The notes: generated from the letters alone by a model not told the origin. A stretch of DNA of 64,000 nucleotides from Pukyongia sp963768085 (GCA_963768085.1 CAVYGO010000002.1:186001-250000); one strand, 5' to 3'. Numbered from the stretch's first letter, positions 6,972 to 16,615 are shown. Numbers and translations are program-made.

Positions 6972-8919
6972 ATGGCTGAAAAAGCAGAAGCTAAAAAAGC
7001 AACAAAAGCCAAAGCAACAAAAGCAGAGGCAACAAAAGCCAAAGCAACAAAAGCAGAGGCAACTAAAGCCAAAACTGCAAAAGCAGAGGCAACAAAGGTA
7101 GAAGCTGCAGCGGAAGCAGTAGCAGTAGCAGAACAACCAAAACAGGAAGTATCGCTTAAAGAAAGTAATCCTGAAAAATTTCTGAAAGATTTTAACTGGC
7201 ACAACTACGAAGAAGGAATCGATCCTATCGATGACGGTAAACTCGAAGAATTCGAGAAACTGGTCGCTGAGAATTTCGTGGACACTTTAGATGATGAAGT
7301 AGTAGAGGGAGAAGTAATCTTTATGACAGATCGCGATGCTATTATAGATATCAACGCGAAAAGTGAAGGTGTGGTATCACTTAATGAGTTTCGTTATAAT
7401 CCGGATCTTAAAGTAGGTGATAAGGTTGAAGTATTGATCGATGTTCGTGAAGACAGCACCGGGCAGTTAATTCTTTCACACAGAAAAGCAAGAACTATCA
7501 AGGCATGGGATCGCGTTAATGCGGCTCATGACGAAGGTACTATCGTAAACGGTTATGTGAAATGCAGAACCAAAGGTGGTATGATCGTAGATGTATTTGG
7601 TATCGAAGCCTTCCTTCCAGGATCGCAGATCGATGTGAAGCCAATTCGCGATTACGATATCTACGTTGGTAAAACAATGGAATTCAAAGTGGTTAAGATC
7701 AACCACGAATTCAAAAACGTTGTGGTTTCTCACAAAGCGCTTATCGAAGCCGATATCGAAGAACAAAAGAAAGAGATTATCGCGCAGCTTGAAAAAGGTC
7801 AGGTACTCGAAGGAGTTGTTAAGAACATCACTTCTTATGGTGTATTCGTTGATCTTGGAGGTGTAGACGGTCTTGTCCATATTACAGACCTTTCATGGTC
7901 TCGTATCAACCATCCAAATGAGATCGTTGAGCTGGATCAGAAACTAAACGTGGTAATCCTTGACTTTGATGAGGATAAAACACGTATCCAACTTGGATCT
8001 GAAGCAGTTAAACGCTCATCCTTGGGATGCTCTAGGTGAAGAACTTAAAGTAGGTGATCAAGGTAAAAGGTAAAGTAGTGGTTATTGCCGACTACGGTGC
8101 CTTTATCGAAGTAGCTGAAGGTGTTGAAGGATCTTATCCACGTTAGTGAAATGTCATGGTCTACGCACCTTAGAAGTGCTCAGGACTTTGTGAACGTTGG
8201 AGATGAAGTAGAAGCTGTGGTCCTTACTCTGGATCGTGAAGAACGTAAAATGAGTCTTGGTATTAAGCAATTGACTCCGGATCCATGGACAGATATTACA
8301 ACCAAGTATCCTGTTGGCAGCAAACACAGTGGAATCGTTCGTAACTTCACGAATTTCGGAGTATTCGTTGAACTGGAAGAAGGAATCGACGGACTTATCT
8401 ACATCAGTGATCTTACCTGGACTAAGAAAGTGAAGCATCCAAGTGAATTCACCAATATCGGTGATAATCTTGATGTGATCGTACTAGAATTGGATGTTGA
8501 AGGACGTAAATTAAGCTTAGGTCATAAGCAAACTACCGAGAATCCATGGGATAAATACGAAGATGAGTTCGCTGTTGGAACCAAACATACAGCGGCTATC
8601 ACCGAGATGGTAGACAAAGGAGCTGTGATAGACTTTAATGACGACATCACTGCATTTGTACCGACGCGCCACCTGGAGAAGGAAGATGGAACTAATCTTA
8701 AGAAAGGAGAAGAAGCCGAATTCCAAATCATTGAATTCAATAAAGAATTCAAGAAAGTGGTTGCATCTCACATGGCCATCCATAAGGAAGAAGAAGCTAA
8801 GATTGTAAAGCAGGCTGCTAAGAAAGCTGCTAAACAAGCGGAAGAAGTCAAAACCAACCTTAGGTGATGCGAACTCGAAACTTCAGGAGATTAAAGACAA
8901 AATGGAAGGGAAAGAATAA
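6972..8919 (+). CDS. rpsA: 30S ribosomal protein S1 (frame broken by four 1-base insertions)
   Basis: S1 binds mRNA on the small subunit and is essential in most Gram-negative bacteria. The product has an N-terminal Ala/Lys/Thr-rich tail (about 60 residues) followed by repeated S1 RNA-binding domains, with repeats of patterns such as GVFVDLGGVDGLVHITDLSW. The frame holds from 6972 to about 7997, is lost, and returns at 8133. Comparison with the expected S1 protein shows an extra T at 7998, extra C at 8059, extra T at 8132 and an extra C (or A) near 8849. Removing all four gives one open frame ending KMEGKE at 8919. Since the protein is nearly always indispensable and its codons are otherwise intact, sequence error is the likeliest cause. 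A terminator follows. Confidence 0.9.
7001..7090 (+). repeat. 30-bp tandem repeat in the S1 N-terminal tail
   Basis: Three copies of a 30-base unit encode ten-residue repeats of the type ATKAKATKAE. The third copy has a few substitutions. It produces a highly basic, Ala/Lys/Thr-rich, probably disordered extension before the first S1 domain. Confidence 0.85.
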
Positions 8920-8941
8920 ATAATCCTTTTATTTATAGCTA

Positions 8942-8973
8942 TAAAAAGCCCTTCAGCAATGAGGGGCTTTTTT
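8942..8973 (+). terminator. Terminator after rpsA
   Basis: AAGCCC...GGGCTT stem followed by a T-run, 23 bases after the rpsA stop. Confidence 0.85.
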
Positions 8974-9113
8974 AGTTTTTGGCGTTCCGTAGATTCTTGT
9001 CGAACGCATTCGAGATAACATTTACGGCGCGCTTTCGGCTATACGCGGTATTTACCTCTATCCCTAACGCTTCGTTCTTTTGAGATTCTATTCTTCGTAT
9101 TACCGAAAAATGT

Positions 9114-9121
9114 CTAAATTT
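9114..9121 (+). promoter_or_regulatory. Candidate promoter -7 box for pyrR-pyrB
   Basis: TAAATTTG matches TAnnTTTG exactly, 28 bases before the pyrR ATG. A good -33 TTG at the right distance was not found. Confidence 0.4.
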
Positions 9122-9149
9122 GTATCCTGAAACGATTCAGAACTACTCT

Positions 9150-9690
9150 ATGAGCCAAAAAGTGTTATTAAACGCAACCGAAGTACAGATCGCACTTCAA
9201 CGCTTGGCTTGCCAATTAATAGAAAATCACGATACTTTCCGTAATACAGTACTTATTGGAATTCAGCCAAGAGGTATTTATTTGGCCGAGCGACATAAAA
9301 ACAATGCTCGAAATCGATTATAAGATCAGGAACATTCAATTGGGCTATCTGGATATTACTTTCTATCGGGATGATTTCAGAAGAGGAGACAAGCCACTGG
9401 AAGCCAATACAACGAAAATTGATTTTATCGTAGAAGACAAAAAGGTCGTCTTTGTCGATGACGTACTGTACACCGGAAGAAGTATCGGGCGGCCTTAACG
9501 GCTATTCAATCGTTTGGAAGACCCACAGAGATTGAATTACTTAACCCTGATAGACCGACGATTTAGCCGTCATTTGCCTATCCAGCCCGATTATCGTGGC
9601 CGACAGGTAGATGCAATTAACAAAGAAAAAGTAAAAGTATGCTGGAAAGAGCAGGATGGAGAAGATGCCGTTTATTTAATTAGCAATTAA
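9150..9690 (+). CDS. pyrR: PyrR, pyrimidine operon attenuator / uracil phosphoribosyltransferase (frame broken by three indels)
   Basis: The conceptual product, read across frame changes, is a 179-residue phosphoribosyltransferase: MSQKVLLNATEVQ at the start, the PRPP-binding loop VVFVDDVLYTGRS, and DRRFSRHLPIQPDYRGRQVD near the end, all diagnostic of PyrR. Three single-base errors are needed: an extra base near 9293, a missing C near 9485 (ATC-CGG expected) and an extra A near 9543. Net shift is +1, so the true stop is at 9688-9690. It lies one base before pyrB, as in many pyr operons. In Firmicutes PyrR binds pyr mRNA; in Bacteroidetes its RNA role is less clear. Confidence 0.85.
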
Positions 9691-9691
9691 T

Positions 9692-10630
9692 ATGAGCGAA
9701 CTAAGTGTAAATCACTTATTAGGAATTAAATACATCACCGAAGCTGATATTCAACTGATCTTCGAAACCGCCGATCATTTCAAAGAGGTTATTAATCGTT
9801 CCATTAAAAAAGTTCCCACCCTTCGGGATATTACGATAGCAAACCTATTTTTCGAAAACAGTACGAGAACCCGTCTTTCCTTCGAATTGGCAGAAAAACG
9901 ACTTTCGGCAGATGTTATCAATTTTTCTGCAGCATCATCTTCAGTAAAGAAAGGTGAAACCCTTATCGATACAGTGAATAATATCTTATCCATGAAAGTC
10001 GATATGGTTGTTATGCGACATCCGAATCCGGGTGCAGGTGTATTTCTCTCGAAACACATAAATGCAAGTATTGTGAACGCAGGTGATGGCGCTCATGAAC
10101 ATCCTACTCAGGCCTTACTCGATTGTTACTCCATTCGGGATCGACTAAACGATGTGGCTGGTAAAAAAGTGGTAATCGTTGGAGATATTCTCCATTCCCG
10201 CGTAGCGCTAAGCAATATATTCGCGCTTCAAAAGCTTGGAGCAAAAGTTAAAGTATGCGGTCCTAAAACCCTTATACCTAAATACATAGAAAAATTAGGG
10301 GTAGTGTACGAAGGAAATCTTAGAACGGCACTTGAATGGTGTGATGTCGCTAATATGTTACGTGTACAAAATGAACGTATGGAGATTAGTTATTTCCCGA
10401 CAACACGTGAATATACCCAGCAGTATGGTGTAAATAAGTCACTCCTGGACAGCCTTGGCAAAGAAATTGTAGTGATGCATCCCGGGCCGATAAATCGCGG
10501 TGTAGAAATTACCAGTGACGTGGCCGACAGCAAGCAGGCGATCATTTTAGAACAGGTTCAAAATGGCGTTGCCATTAGGATGGCGGTATTATACCTGCTG
10601 GCTTCAAAAATACAACATAATGAAAATTGA
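9692..10630 (+). CDS. pyrB: Aspartate carbamoyltransferase catalytic chain
   Basis: PyrB condenses carbamoyl phosphate and aspartate, the committed step of pyrimidine synthesis. The 312-residue protein carries the carbamoyl-phosphate signature in FENSTRTRLSFELAEKRL, the GDGAHEHPTQALLD motif and the aspartate-binding HPGPINRGVEI region. No pyrI follows, so it should be an unregulated trimeric type. Start one base after pyrR stop indicates an operon; the stop overlaps the next gene by 11 bases. Confidence 0.97.
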   Translation: MSELSVNHLLGIKYITEADIQLIFETADHFKEVINRSIKKVPTLRDITIANLFFENSTRTRLSFELAEKRLSADVINFSAASSSVKKGETLIDTVNNILSMKVDMVVMRHPNPGAGVFLSKHINASIVNAGDGAHEHPTQALLDCYSIRDRLNDVAGKKVVIVGDILHSRVALSNIFALQKLGAKVKVCGPKTLIPKYIEKLGVVYEGNLRTALEWCDVANMLRVQNERMEISYFPTTREYTQQYGVNKSLLDSLGKEIVVMHPGPINRGVEITSDVADSKQAIILEQVQNGVAIRMAVLYLLASKIQHNEN

Positions 10631-10955
10631 AAATTTTGAAAACTACGTGGTCCTGGCGGATGACCATAATAACCTCAAAGAATTCGCTTCTTTTCTCGAA
10701 TTTCAGATACTAAAAAAATTTAAAGGTCAGAATGTCGTCATTAACCTGACCAACTACCCGGCCTTGAACCTGGAAGAACTTTTATACTTTTTAAAGACCT
10801 CCAATATTCACAGGGGTACTCAAAAATCCTGTGTACTGGTTACATCGGCAATAGATCCCGATACATTACCGGATGAACTTGTTGTTGTGCCTACCTTACA
10901 GGAGGCCGCAGATATTATAGAAATGGAGGATATAGAACGAGACCTCGGATTTTAA
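10620..10955 (+). CDS. Small STAS-like protein upstream of rnz
   Basis: The 111-residue product starts MKIENFENYVVLADDHNNL. The ATG at 10620 overlaps the end of pyrB. The pattern of short strands and helices (VVINLTNYPALNLEELLYFL) suggests a STAS/anti-sigma-antagonist-like fold, but catalytic motifs are absent and this is fold guesswork. Placement before ribonuclease Z is a familiar flavobacterial arrangement. Function unknown. Confidence 0.75.
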   Translation: MKIENFENYVVLADDHNNLKEFASFLEFQILKKFKGQNVVINLTNYPALNLEELLYFLKTSNIHRGTQKSCVLVTSAIDPDTLPDELVVVPTLQEAADIIEMEDIERDLGF

Positions 10956-10972
10956 TTCAGTACTAATTAATA

Positions 10973-11878
10973 ATGAACCTAACCATTCTCGGTTGCCATT
11001 CTGCCACACCCCGGACCAATGCTCACCCTACAGCGCAGGTACTGGAAATAAAGGGACATCTGTTCCTCATCGATTGTGGCGAAGGAACACAGGTACAACT
11101 GAGACGATTAAAAGTCAAGTTTTCCCGCATAAAACACATTTATATCTCGCATTTGCATGGCGATCATTTTTTCGGTTTGGTCGGGCTGGTGTCTACATTT
11201 CGCTTGTTAGGAAGGGAGGCCGACCTTCATGTTCACGGGCCTAAGGGAATAAAAGAAGCAATTGTCCTGCAACTGAAACTGGGAAATAGCTGGACCGATT
11301 ACAATTTAATCTTTCACGAACTGGAATCTAAAGATCCGGAGCTTATTTACGAAGACGATTCGGTAATGGTTACTACCATTCCGCTTGATCACAGGATTTA
11401 CACAAACGGTTTCCTATTTCAGGAGAAACCGGGTGAACGTAAATTAAACCTGGATGCAGCGGTTAAAGCTAAAATTGACACTAGTTATTTCCCAAAACTG
11501 AAGCAGGGATTCGATGTTGAGAATCGAAACGGGAAGTTGATCGAAAACAAGCTAGTAACCTTAGACCCTGATCCTCCCAAGTCCTATGCATTTTGCAGCG
11601 ATACGGCGTATTATCCGGAGATGGTGAAACAAATCAAGGATGTGACTGTTCTCTATCATGAATCGACTTTCCTGGAGTCCCATCAGCATTTGGCCGAAGC
11701 TACCAAGCACAGTACTGCCAAGGAAGCGGCAGTAATCGCGAAGAAAGCGATGGCGGGCACCCTTATTTTAGGTCATTATTCCGGACGATATAGGAGTTTG
11801 GAAGATTTCCGAAAGGAAGCCCTGGAGGCGTACGATCATGTTGAACTGGCAGAAGATGGTAAAACCTTCAAATTTTAA
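10973..11878 (+). CDS. rnz: Ribonuclease Z (tRNA 3' processing endonuclease)
   Basis: RNase Z removes 3' trailers from pre-tRNAs. The 301-residue metallo-beta-lactamase protein shows the zinc motif SHLHGDHFFGL, a second histidine in PLDHRIYTNGF, an aspartate in FCSDTAYYPE and the terminal GHYSGRY. Short-form length is normal. It follows the STAS-like gene by 17 bases and is probably co-transcribed with it. Confidence 0.95.
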   Translation: MNLTILGCHSATPRTNAHPTAQVLEIKGHLFLIDCGEGTQVQLRRLKVKFSRIKHIYISHLHGDHFFGLVGLVSTFRLLGREADLHVHGPKGIKEAIVLQLKLGNSWTDYNLIFHELESKDPELIYEDDSVMVTTIPLDHRIYTNGFLFQEKPGERKLNLDAAVKAKIDTSYFPKLKQGFDVENRNGKLIENKLVTLDPDPPKSYAFCSDTAYYPEMVKQIKDVTVLYHESTFLESHQHLAEATKHSTAKEAAVIAKKAMAGTLILGHYSGRYRSLEDFRKEALEAYDHVELAEDGKTFKF

Positions 11879-11947
11879 CCCAGATTTAATTCTTTCTTCT
11901 TTTCACAGCTTTCAAAAACTCGTAACTTGCAATATAAAGTATGTTTC

Positions 11948-12595
11948 ATGGTAGACAACCTTCACGAATATCGCCAGAATTATGAAAAAGGCGAACTGAC
12001 GAAGACTTCCGTAGATCCGAACCCCCTGCAGCAATTTAGAACCTGGTTTTATGATGTAAAGGATGCCGGTGGGATAGATGAAGTAAATGCCATGACGGTT
12101 ACCACCATAGGGACCGATGGATATCCGAAAGGAAGGGTCGTACTTCTGAAGAAATATGATGAATTCGGTTTTTATTTCTATACGAATTACCGAAGTGACA
12201 AAGGCCTGGCCATTGAAAAGAATAATAAGGTTTCCCTGTCATTCTTTTGGCCGAATATGGAACGCCAGGTTATTATAACAGGTACAGCAGAGCGTACCTC
12301 CCAGATTGATTCGGACAATTACTTTCAGTCCAGACCTAAAGGAAGTCAGTTAGGCGCTTTGGTTTCAGACCAGAGTTCAACTATTGAAACCCGAGAAGCA
12401 CTGGAGAACCGTTTGCGTGCATTAGAGAAAGAATATGAAAATAAGGAAATTCCCAGGCCTGAAGACTGGGGCGGTTACCTGGTACGTCCAATTTCCTTCG
12501 AATTCTGGCAGGGAAGGCCAAACAGACTTCACGATCGTATTCAATACCTTCTCAACGCTGATTTTGACTGGATTATTAATCGACTACAACCTTAA
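11948..12595 (+). CDS. pdxH: Pyridoxamine 5'-phosphate oxidase
   Basis: PdxH uses FMN and oxygen to make pyridoxal 5'-phosphate. The 215-residue protein has the FMN-binding GYPKGRVVLLKKYDEFGFYF and YTNYRSDKG segments and the C-terminal signature FWQGRPNRLHDRI. I take the ATG at 11948 (MVDNLHEYRQNYEK), matching family starts, over a TTG 21 bases earlier. The gene ends 11 bases before the sixA-like gene. Confidence 0.95.
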   Translation: MVDNLHEYRQNYEKGELTKTSVDPNPLQQFRTWFYDVKDAGGIDEVNAMTVTTIGTDGYPKGRVVLLKKYDEFGFYFYTNYRSDKGLAIEKNNKVSLSFFWPNMERQVIITGTAERTSQIDSDNYFQSRPKGSQLGALVSDQSSTIETREALENRLRALEKEYENKEIPRPEDWGGYLVRPISFEFWQGRPNRLHDRIQYLLNADFDWIINRLQP

Positions 12596-12606
12596 ATAGA
12601 CTTTAA

Positions 12607-13095
12607 ATGAAAACACTTTACATGGTGCGTCATGCTAAATCTTCCTGGAAATATGACCTTCCGGATCATCAAAGGCCATTGAAGAAAAGAGGTCACAATG
12701 ATGCTGAACTGGTTTCAGCAAAAGCCAAAGAGGAACATAAAGCACCGCAAAGGATTATATCCAGTGATGCTAACAGAGCACAGACGACCGCTATGTACTT
12801 CAAAAAAGCCTTTGGAATATCCGATGATGATTTTTTACTAAACCATGATTTGTACGATTTTAGCGGACAGAGTGTGATGGAGATCATCAAAGGCCTGGAC
12901 GATTCTCTTAAAAGAGTTATGATAGTAGGCCATAATCACGCTTTTACTTCAATAGTGAATATGCTGGGTGATGAGTATATTGATAATTTACCCACCAGTG
13001 GATTTGTAGTCATCAAATTTCCGGTAGATTCGTGGAGTGAGATTACAACTGGAAAGACCAAAACACTTTTATTCCCAAGACATCTTAAAGAATAG
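12607..13095 (+). CDS. SixA-type histidine phosphatase
   Basis: A 162-residue single-domain histidine phosphatase. The RHG-type motif appears as MVRHAKSSWKY with the catalytic His at about residue 8, a second arginine in SDANRAQTTA, and the second catalytic His in VGHNHAFTSIVN. Family members dephosphorylate phospho-histidine proteins such as ArcB HPt domains (SixA), but the substrate in Bacteroidetes is not known. Tightly spaced behind pdxH. Confidence 0.88.
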   Translation: MKTLYMVRHAKSSWKYDLPDHQRPLKKRGHNDAELVSAKAKEEHKAPQRIISSDANRAQTTAMYFKKAFGISDDDFLLNHDLYDFSGQSVMEIIKGLDDSLKRVMIVGHNHAFTSIVNMLGDEYIDNLPTSGFVVIKFPVDSWSEITTGKTKTLLFPRHLKE

Positions 13096-13193
13096 CTTGT
13101 CCGATCCTGGTGTAATTATTAAAACTGAATTAAATGATACCTTTGAGGAATCGTTTGAATAATGTGAAAATCATCAAGAAAAAATAAAATAGA

Positions 13194-14108
13194 TTGCTAA
13201 ATATAGAAAAATACGCAGCTATTGATATTGGTTCGAATGCCATACGATTGTTGATAGCCACGGTCATTGAGAAAGGGACAAGTGAAGTTCAGTTTAAAAA
13301 GACGTCCCTGGTTCGTGTCCCTATTCGCCTGGGTGCGGATGCTTTCCTTAAAGACAATATTTCGGAAGAGAATTATTTGCGAATGGTCGACGCGATGAAC
13401 GCATATAAGTTATTGATGAAAACTCATAATGTTACTAAATACAGGGCCTGTGCAACATCTGCCATGAGAGAAGCTGATAATGGTGTTGAAATAGTAAAGC
13501 GTATTAAACAGGAAACTGATATAGATATCCAGATTATTGATGGTAAGGATGAAGCAGCCATCATCGCCATTACAGATCTTTACGAATTAATTGACGACGA
13601 TAAGGCATTTCTCTATGTGGACGTGGGCGGTGGTAGTACTGAGTTTACCGTCTTTGCAAACGGAAAAGTAGTCACTTCCAAATCGTTCAAACTTGGAACT
13701 GTGCGAATATTAAACGACATGGTACGTGAATCTATATGGGACGAAGTGAAGGATTGGATCAAGAAGAATACCAGGAAATATCATAAGATCAATTGTATTG
13801 GTTCCGGGGGAAACATAAATAGTATATATAAACTTAGCGAGAAGAAAATCGGAAAACCATTAAGTTATTTCTATCTCGCGGGATTTTACGAAGAACTCAA
13901 GTCCTTAACATATCACGAGCGTATTTTCGAATTACAAATGAATCCAGACCGAGCCGATGTGGTCATTCCGGCAACACGGATCTATCTGTCTGCCATGAAA
14001 TGGAGTAAATCGAAAAACATGTATGTCCCTAAGATCGGGCTATCTGATGGTATTGTGCGGAGTCTCTACAATGAAAAGATTGCTAAGAATATAGAAATAA
14101 AAAGGTAG
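13194..14108 (+). CDS. Ppx/GppA family phosphatase
   Basis: A 304-residue ASKHA-fold hydrolase with phosphate-1 loop AAIDIGSNAIRLLI and phosphate-2 loop FLYVDVGGGSTEFTVF, acting on polyphosphate or pppGpp. The length is the short form without the C-terminal HD domain. The start is a TTG at 13194; no ATG or GTG upstream is in frame, and the protein begins only ten residues before the first motif as in homologues. Confidence 0.9.
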   Translation: MLNIEKYAAIDIGSNAIRLLIATVIEKGTSEVQFKKTSLVRVPIRLGADAFLKDNISEENYLRMVDAMNAYKLLMKTHNVTKYRACATSAMREADNGVEIVKRIKQETDIDIQIIDGKDEAAIIAITDLYELIDDDKAFLYVDVGGGSTEFTVFANGKVVTSKSFKLGTVRILNDMVRESIWDEVKDWIKKNTRKYHKINCIGSGGNINSIYKLSEKKIGKPLSYFYLAGFYEELKSLTYHERIFELQMNPDRADVVIPATRIYLSAMKWSKSKNMYVPKIGLSDGIVRSLYNEKIAKNIEIKR

Positions 14109-14140
14109 GGCCTATACATTTGATACCATATTGCCTCCTC

Positions 14141-14755
14141 TTAGCCATGTATGGTTTCTTCCTTACCAAGATCTTTCATGATCTCAGCTTCAAAGTTTAA
14201 TAGATTCTGCCATTTTTCATTAACCTGATCCAGATCCTCTCCATATTTTCTGGCATGACGGAGGAATAGGGTATAATGGTTGGCTTCACTAATCATTAAT
14301 GTGCGATAGAACCTCGCTAATTTCTTATCCTTCAGTTCTTCACTTAATAACCTGAAACGTTCGCAACTTCGCGCTTCGATTAGCGCAGCATATAAGAGCC
14401 TGTGCACTAACTGGGTGGTTCTGCTTCCACCTTTTGGGAAGAATTGCGTTAGTCGTGATACGTAATAATCCTTTCGATCTCTGCCCATCACAAATCCTCG
14501 CTCAATAATTAGATCGTGGACCATTTTAAAATGACTCATTTCTTCCTCCACAAGATCGATCATGTCTTTTACTAGCTCTGTATATTCAGGGAAAGTAACG
14601 ATTAGGGAAATAGCCGTTGATGCTGCTTTTTGCTCGCAATAGGCGTGATCTGTAAGAATTTCTTCTATATTCTTTTCCACAATGTTTACCCAGCGTGGAT
14701 CGGTTGGAAGTTTGAGACCGAGCATTTTCTTGTTTTGATCTTTTTTCTTCTCCAT
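14141..14755 (-). CDS. miaE: MiaE-like tRNA hydroxylase
   Basis: MiaE hydroxylates the isopentenyl group of ms2i6A37 in tRNA using a non-haem di-iron centre. The 204-residue helical protein contains iron-ligand type motifs in CEQKAAS, VEEEMSHFKMV, EARSCERF and SEANHYTLFLRHA. Length matches the short family form. It sits 11 bases after dnaX on the same strand, so a shared transcript is likely. Confidence 0.85.
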   Translation of the reverse strand: MEKKKDQNKKMLGLKLPTDPRWVNIVEKNIEEILTDHAYCEQKAASTAISLIVTFPEYTELVKDMIDLVEEEMSHFKMVHDLIIERGFVMGRDRKDYYVSRLTQFFPKGGSRTTQLVHRLLYAALIEARSCERFRLLSEELKDKKLARFYRTLMISEANHYTLFLRHARKYGEDLDQVNEKWQNLLNFEAEIMKDLGKEETIHG

Positions 14756-14766
14756 ATATTCTGTGG

Positions 14767-16524
14767 TTAGATATCCAGGTCGAACTCCGTTCTAAGGGTA
14801 TCGATGAGTGGGTTCTTTTCCCGTAGTTTCTCAAATTTTTCCCTGGCAGTATACGCATATCGCTTGGTTTCCGCCTCATTCACTTCAATTGAAAGGTCTA
14901 TGCTATAATTCTGTAGTTTATCTCTTAGAAATCCTAACAGTTCAGATTTGGCCCTTTCAACTTCTACGCGTATCGTATCATTTGGAAAGACCAGATGAAT
15001 TAGCGATCCCTCTAGTGTAGGAGTTCCCATGGTGAGATGTGAAAGAAGATTGTATTTCCCATCGCTTTCCACCTTATTCGCATAGTCGGCCCAGGCCGTT
15101 TGCATCTCCACTTCTGAAAATTCGGTGACGGGCAGATTTTCCTGATCCGGTCGACTGGCGATGAGTTCTTTCTTAAGTTGTTGTTTTTTCTGAATGCTTT
15201 TGAGAGACAGGGCGGACACCTTTTTTGCATTGCGTTCCGCGAGTATCTGAGGCCTTTCAATGACGCGTTTCTCAATAACTTCTGGCTTCTCATTAATTTC
15301 AACAACAGGCTCCGGATCTTTTATTTCTTTGGAAGATTCGTTGGAATTTAGCACCTCAACTATCGGCTCAGCGAAATTTTCATCTTTAGGTTTCTGTGCA
15401 TTGGCAATATCCCTGAAAAAGGATGGTGGAACTACGTAGGGTTTGTTATCAGTCTTTTTTTTTTCGTCCTTTTTTGTGAGCGATCCCAATTGCATGAGGC
15501 ATAGCTCTACTAATAGTCTTGTATTCCTACTCGAATTATACTTTAGATCGCAACTATTTGCCAGATCTATGGCTTCTATAAGAAAATTTGCTGATGTCTT
15601 GGATGATTGCTCCAGGTACATGGCCTTCACGCGTTCACCAACTTCTAGAAGTTCGACGGTTTCCTCATTTCTGCAAACAAGAAGATCCCGAAAGTGGGAG
15701 GCGAGGCCCATAATAAAATGATGTCCATCGAACCCCTTCGCGAGAATATCATTATAAGTCATTAATAACTGCGGTATATTGTTCTGAAGCAACAAATCGG
15801 TTATAGTAAAATAGTAGGTGTAATCGAGTACATTCAGATTCTCAGTTACCGCCTGTCTCGTGAGTTCTTTACCGGAAAAACTAACCACACGGTCAAAAAT
15901 GGATAAGGCGTCGCGAAGGGCTCCATCGGCTTTCTGGGCGATGATGTGCAAAGCATCATCTTCGGCATTTATTTTCTCTGCCTTTGCCACTCTGGCCAAA
16001 TGTTGCTTAATATCCTTAACCGTGATCCTTCTGAAGTCGAAGATCTGGCAACGTGATAATATTGTTGGTATGATCTTATGTTTCTCTGTGGTTGCAAGGA
16101 TGAATATAGCGTGTTTGGGTGGTTCTTCGAGAGTTTTCAGGAAGGCATTGAATGCGGCTGAAGACAACATATGGACTTCATCTATGATATACACTTTATA
16201 TTTCCCTACCTGAGGAGGTATCCGCACCTGGTCAATAAGATTACGTATGTCATCCACCGAATTATTTGAGGCAGCATCAAGTTCGAATATATTAAAGGCA
16301 AAGTCTTCGTCTTCTCTTTCAGTACCATCCTGGTTGATCTTCTTTGCTAATATCCTCGCGCAAGTGGTCTTTCCAACACCCCTGGGGCCAGTGAATAATA
16401 AAGCCTGAGCCAGGTGGTCGTTTGCAATTGCATTGTCCAGCGTATTGGTAATTGCCTGCTGTCCAACCACATCTTCAAACTGAGAGGGCCTGTATTTTCT
16501 GGCAGATACAATGAAGTGCTCCAT
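14767..16524 (-). CDS. dnaX: DNA polymerase III subunit gamma/tau
   Basis: DnaX is the AAA+ clamp-loader motor. The 585-residue protein has Walker A FTGPRGVGKTTCARILAKK, Walker B IIDEVHMLS, the SRC motif in ILSRCQIFDFRR and a C-terminal polymerase-binding region. The four-cysteine zinc module normally lying just after Walker A is absent: the loop is an acidic linker with no cysteine. No obvious slippery A-run frameshift site for making gamma was identified. An exact -7 box sits 8 bases upstream. Confidence 0.95.
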   Translation of the reverse strand: MEHFIVSARKYRPSQFEDVVGQQAITNTLDNAIANDHLAQALLFTGPRGVGKTTCARILAKKINQDGTEREDEDFAFNIFELDAASNNSVDDIRNLIDQVRIPPQVGKYKVYIIDEVHMLSSAAFNAFLKTLEEPPKHAIFILATTEKHKIIPTILSRCQIFDFRRITVKDIKQHLARVAKAEKINAEDDALHIIAQKADGALRDALSIFDRVVSFSGKELTRQAVTENLNVLDYTYYFTITDLLLQNNIPQLLMTYNDILAKGFDGHHFIMGLASHFRDLLVCRNEETVELLEVGERVKAMYLEQSSKTSANFLIEAIDLANSCDLKYNSSRNTRLLVELCLMQLGSLTKKDEKKKTDNKPYVVPPSFFRDIANAQKPKDENFAEPIVEVLNSNESSKEIKDPEPVVEINEKPEVIEKRVIERPQILAERNAKKVSALSLKSIQKKQQLKKELIASRPDQENLPVTEFSEVEMQTAWADYANKVESDGKYNLLSHLTMGTPTLEGSLIHLVFPNDTIRVEVERAKSELLGFLRDKLQNYSIDLSIEVNEAETKRYAYTAREKFEKLREKNPLIDTLRTEFDLDI

Positions 16525-16531
16525 AGATAAA

Positions 16532-16539
16532 CAAATATA
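16532..16539 (-). promoter_or_regulatory. Candidate dnaX promoter -7 box
   Basis: On the reverse strand TATATTTG matches TAnnTTTG, ending 8 bases before the dnaX ATG. The transcript would begin at or within a few bases of the start codon, i.e. nearly leaderless. No -33 TTG is apparent. Confidence 0.4.
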
Positions 16540-16603
16540 AAACCCTGGTATCGCTTTTTAAAAAATAGCTACGCCTATTTTACGGTATTTATTAACATTG
16601 CAG

Positions 16604-16611
16604 TACTTTTG
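16604..16611 (+). promoter_or_regulatory. rnpB promoter -7 box
   Basis: TACTTTTG matches TAnnTTTG exactly and ends 5 bases before the predicted 5' end of RNase P RNA, precisely where a -7 element should lie. Confidence 0.6.
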
Positions 16612-16615
16612 TATC

